Shown: positions 60,088 to 64,000 of the stretch, piece after piece
How the letters are laid out: the number at the start of each line of letters is the position of its first letter
Numbering within the stretch: position 1 is the stretch's first letter
Assembly (NCBI GenBank): GCA_034769895.1
Contig: CM068367.1
Span: 121,185,927-121,249,926 of the forward strand
DNA from: Magicicada septendecula
Lineage: Eukaryota > Arthropoda > Insecta > Hemiptera > Cicadidae
Length of the DNA: 64,000 nt
Reading direction: 5' to 3'
The notes under the pieces: model-generated
What the model was told of the DNA's origin: nothing
Databases searched by the model: none
Seen by the model: the letters and a program-made list of their open reading frames with translations, nothing else
Translations under genes and position numbers: made by a program

Positions 60088-61957
60088 ATAACGAGAGTTA
60101 ACAAAAGAACTATTAATGTCGGAATGTGAGATACAAGGTGAAGTGTAAAAAGTGTCATTCACAAGATGATTAGTGCATCAACAAGAGCAGCATTGATCCT
60201 GGAGAGAGAGAGTGGAGATCATCGAAGATTAACGCCGCAGGTTTAAGGATTACATACACACAGTAAAGAATTAATGCATAACTAATGTTAAGTAAAAACA
60301 CTGTCTGTCTCTCTAAAAGAACACACTTATGATATTTAAAGAGAAATCATATCTAAACCTATTCATGTTAAATTTGTATGAACAACCTTTAAAAGATAAA
60401 CTCAGATATCTATAAAATTATGAATCCATTTGTTAAGATAACTTTTGTGTAGAGTAAGAAATTATAATTATGATTATTAATATTGATTAATATGAAAGTT
60501 ATAAATTATAATATGAAAGTTAATAACCCTGAGAAAGAGCTCATAACAGAATGAATAATTACGGAAGTAAATAATTTATATTATAATGTACTGTTTAATA
60601 TTACAAGGTAAATGTTGTGTTTAGATCTCACGAAAGTGCTATCATTGGCAAAAGATATGAATAAATAATTTTAGTATCGTAAAATTTGGTGTACGCTTTG
60701 ACTTATTTAAAATCACCTAAGATAGGATATCACCGATTCTTATTATGAAAGATTAACTTATTTCATAACATAAAAGAAATGAAAACAACTTCATTAAAAT
60801 CATACATAATTAATTAACATCACATAATTAATTAAGGTAATTTATAGTTATATTTGGCGCTCCAAACGCGGGGCGTAAACACACAACAACTAAATAAAGT
60901 ATATGGTAATACATGGATAGTTTTCTGTACAAATACAGCTTATATACTTTTCAAAAACCGTCCAAAATTCGCACAACAGTTGTTGATAGATATTAATTTT
61001 GTCAAATTATTAAAGTCATCAAATTTGTATTTTGATAAAAAAATCCTCCAAATTTGATACCACACAAAGACTTGAACAATTTTTCAAATTTCGACTATCA
61101 TTTTTGGGCTGTGGAGCCTTAAAGTTAAACATTTTTCGCAGTTAACGCTACGTTTGGACTCAGGCCTGTAAACATTATACCAAAACTGATTGCAGAAATT
61201 ACGGAAACACAGAAATCAAAATTCAGAAGACACACGACACCACTTAACATCAGCCACCTTTTAAACAACAGACATCACTTAACATTTGGGTAGCATATCA
61301 TCAAGTGACAACTTACGGCGGGATACAAGAGCCAAAACGCCACAATTTTTAATAAAATAGAAATGTTGATTTCCATACACATTTACCGGATCTACATCCT
61401 GAAAGAAACAGCCCTACAGATAACGAGAGCAAAGAGCGTTCACAAACAGACGCGCTCAACAAATTTCCTGTTTAAAAGAATATAAAATTTATTTATGAAA
61501 ATTTACTGTACAGATTCTGAAATCTGTTATCCTGAACGCCGGATTCTTGGTTATCTGCGAACTCAACAGCATGAAAAACTCGAAATATATCAAGATGCAA
61601 TAAAGTTTAGAATTTAACGAGAGTTGACATCGGCCGTTTCCTGCCGCTGTTTAGAAGTAAAAAACTAATGATCTCCTCTTAGAACTACGACGACGGTTGT
61701 AACGATAATGACGGTGTTATTCTGGAAATATTTTAGCGTAAATACAGATAGTGTCAGACAGATAATGTAGAGAGGCAAAGGACGGTGTGTGCGTGTGTGT
61801 GGACCGGCCGGCAGGTGCTCGCTACAAGAGGAGCAGGTGCAAACTGAGATTCTTTTTCTTTGCTCTCTCTCTCTCTCTTTCCCCCGTCTGATCTTGCCAT
61901 GTGCTACAAAAACCAAAACTTCATTCCATTATAATGATGCGTTGCTTCTTCCTACTC

Positions 61958-61960
<3 letters not shown>
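60088..61960. other. Unassigned AT-rich DNA
   Basis: No gene recognised. A short CT run at 61861-61878. Confidence 0.4.

Positions 61961-62035
<75 letters not shown>
61961..62035 (+). repeat. (CA)n microsatellite, about 75 bp
   Basis: Pure CA run. The plus-strand Thr/His-rich frame through it is an artefact. Confidence 0.98.
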
Positions 62036-62036
<1 letters not shown>

Positions 62037-62339
62037 CAGGACGCTAAACCCAATTTAAGATAAACGGTTGGACTATTCATCGAACTCGTGCCCGTGATAG
62101 CGCTGCTTCTTTTATTTTCGTTGTTGTTCCTTCGATAAATTTCTTACTTGTTCTTCATTTTTTATACATTCACCCTCTTCATCCTCTTGTATCGCTGCTA
62201 CTTTGTTAAAGACTACACAAGAACCAAGACACACGTTGCTGCATGTATTAACCTGCATAATGTTGCAAACTGCCGCAAGCAGCCTTGACCGGACCACAAA
62301 ATCAAAGAAGTAGTCCGTTTGACATGTCACTGCTTGCAA

Positions 62340-62341
<2 letters not shown>

Positions 62342-62401
<60 letters not shown>
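62342..62401 (+). repeat. (CT)n microsatellite, 60 bp
   Basis: Pure CT run with sharp borders. Confidence 0.98.
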
Positions 62402-62407
<6 letters not shown>

Positions 62408-62689
62408 TTACGTGCAACTTTTGAATAAAAACCAACACTCGCGGAAATTATAAACGATTTTTCGTACTGTTCTATTATACGAACGCCATCACTTTATGCA
62501 CATTTATTTTACAAATGCTTCATGTCAGCTTCAGCTGCAATTACAATGAACAATTTTCTACAATGTTAGCGAGTAACACGTTTTATATTTTATGTAGTGT
62601 TATAATGTAAAGATGGTTATTTACTTTATATACAAATAAAACTTATTCCTTTGTAAGTAACCCCTTTGAGTTTCCTGCAGGTCTCCCAT

Positions 62690-62846
62690 GTAATATCTTC
62701 AAATAAATAGAGCTGCAAGTAGGTTTATTTACACCTGACGCACGTTTCACAGAAATTATTATGTATTTTCAGAGGTTTTTATAAATTGTAATTGAATGTT
62801 TCGATTGTAATACCTACTTGCAATTGTATTTATTTGAAGATATTAC
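62690..62846. repeat. Inverted repeat with 35-bp arms and 87-bp loop
   Basis: 62690-62724 (GTAATATCTTCAAATAAATA...) pairs with 62812-62846 with about three mismatches. No flanking duplication is evident. It may be a small MITE or a hairpin-forming sequence. Confidence 0.8.
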
Positions 62847-63254
62847 AAATAAAACTATACGCTCAAAAAATAATACACGTTCAATTATTTTACAGATCAC
62901 AAAGAACGTATGTGTACTACTGAAAGTAAGGCGGAGGAATGACCTTAAGAGCTACCCTTGGTGGGTTAGTATACTGGTCACCCATTGTGTAACAGAGCTC
63001 ATTTTTCTTAACACACTCGCCCACTAGCCAAGCAATTCTATTCGAAAGTACGTTTCGTGACAGGCGTAAAAGACGTAATTTTCGAACGGAATAGTTTGAA
63101 GTGGAAAGTGAATTCTGTCACACAGTGGGGAGTTCTTTAAAGTAACCAGCAAGCTGGGACTACTCCGGCTTACTATGAGTTATGTTTTGTTACTACGAGT
63201 TATGTTTTATTGTGGTTTGCAAAATAATAGTAAGATTATTTATTGTGTATACAT
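62847..63254. other. Unassigned sequence
   Basis: No gene recognised. TACTATGAGTTATGTTTTGT and TACTACGAGTTATGTTTTAT are tandem near 63172-63212. Confidence 0.4.
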
Positions 63255-63345
63255 CATCTTCTTCTTAACGGTTTTAGGCTTTAGCGGCCTGTTCCTATTC
63301 CACAGTCCACCTTTTCTTAGGTCTACCAACTTGTACTGTTTTCAA
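63255..63345 (-). pseudogene. LINE 3' tail fragment
   Basis: The minus strand reads VQVGRPKKRWTVE, stop, EQAAKA, then EEDDV, the 'GRPRKRW' tail block followed by an acidic GAAGAAGATGATG end. Only about 30 codons survive. Confidence 0.55.
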
Positions 63346-63493
63346 CGCAACTAATTATTCTACTACTTCATATGTAAACACATCGACACTATCGGGCAGT
63401 GCGTACATACACAGTTCCGTTTGTAGCTGAGTTTTATTCATCTTTTATTGAACGGGCGAAGAGATTTCTCAGTTTGAACTTGACCGTGCGGCC

Positions 63494-64000
63494 TCTGTCT
63501 GTCTATCTGTCTCTGTATCTGCCTGTTTGTGGTATGTCTCACGATAACTTCTGAATGCATCAGCCGATTTTCGTAAAACTTGGCATGTGTATCCATACAT
63601 ATAAATTAAAGAACCCTATTGTTAACATGACAATGTTTTTAGGCTGGGGGTCATTCCACAAAAATGTAACGTCATCGAAAAATGTAACGCTCACACTTTC
63701 GATTCACCACAGTCTAGAAATCTTCGGTCTCTGTCGTTTTAACATGATAATGTTTGTTATATAGTAAATATATTTGTTATATAGTAAATATTTGTTATAT
63801 GCACATCAAACGTTTCAAACGCCTAAAAACATTATCATGCTTCGATGTTTCGGTTTCGTCGAAATTTCTTTAATTTTTTTTTTAGATTGTTCCTCCTAAA
63901 ATAGGGTGGCAGGAGGCAAAAATATGAGGGGCAAAATTTTGAAAAAATTACAACCTACCAACGTGGGGTATCAAATTAAAGAGAAATTTAATCAAAAACT
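63494..64000 (+). repeat. Dispersed repeat with TGTCTGTCT head, copy 2
   Basis: Collinear with 4020-4440: CTCTGTCTGTCTATCTGTCT head, CAGCCGATTTTCGTAAAACT, CATGTGTATCCATA, then GGAGGCAAAAATATGAGG and GGGGTATCAAATTAAAGAG. It continues past the window edge. A TTTGTTATATAGTAAATA word repeats in tandem near 63757-63798, an insertion absent from copy 1. Confidence 0.6.

Overview
This window looks like nuclear DNA of an animal, most likely an insect. It is AT-rich, full of AC/AG/GAA microsatellites, and holds many decayed fragments of arthropod-style non-LTR retrotransposons, a Tc1 remnant, hAT-type elements and short TAGGCCTA-type motifs. Nothing suggests a bacterial or organellar genome. I found no intact host protein gene and no convincing tRNA or rRNA. 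The longest open frames are microsatellite translations (poly-Glu, poly-Arg, poly-Leu/Ser) or lie inside repeats. The stretch is best read as intergenic or long-intron DNA built from layers of mobile elements. All similarity statements are by-eye comparisons.

Layout. 0-9.7 kb: a terminal-inverted-repeat MITE (second copy near 49.5 kb), long AG/AC/CT microsatellites, a dispersed repeat that recurs at the right end of the window, a 37-bp triplication and a broken Tc1 transposase. 9.7-12.2 kb: a non-autonomous hAT-like element with recognisable 8-bp target duplications. 12.2-23.3 kb: LINE fragments, a 56-bp tandem duplication, microsatellites and one promoter-like TATA site. 24.7-25.2 kb: a solo LTR with a 4-bp target duplication. 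26.2-27.7 and 58.6-60.1 kb: two nearly identical direct copies of an unassigned repeat of about 1.45 kb. 28.8-32.3, 35.2-35.6 and 39.7-45.2 kb: the densest LINE region, with at least nine reverse-transcriptase fragments on both strands; several run at their 3' end into simple repeats. 46.8-49.9 kb: a second, short hAT-like MITE, a snapback palindrome inside an old LINE, and the second MITE copy. 52.3-54.5 kb: a satellite-like array of about 160-bp units with a higher-order order of variants. 54.8-58.0 kb: a very large, old, imperfect palindrome centred on a (TA)n tract. Each arm carries a TATAAATA box pointing outward, a short reading frame interrupted by a TAG at the same codon, and a conserved splice-donor-like AG|GTGAC.

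The elements show no operon-like cooperation; most are dead. The part that deserves real attention is the 54.8-58.0 kb palindrome, because its two arms share promoter, frame, stop and donor features. Next are the neighbouring higher-order satellite and the 1.45-kb repeat family.
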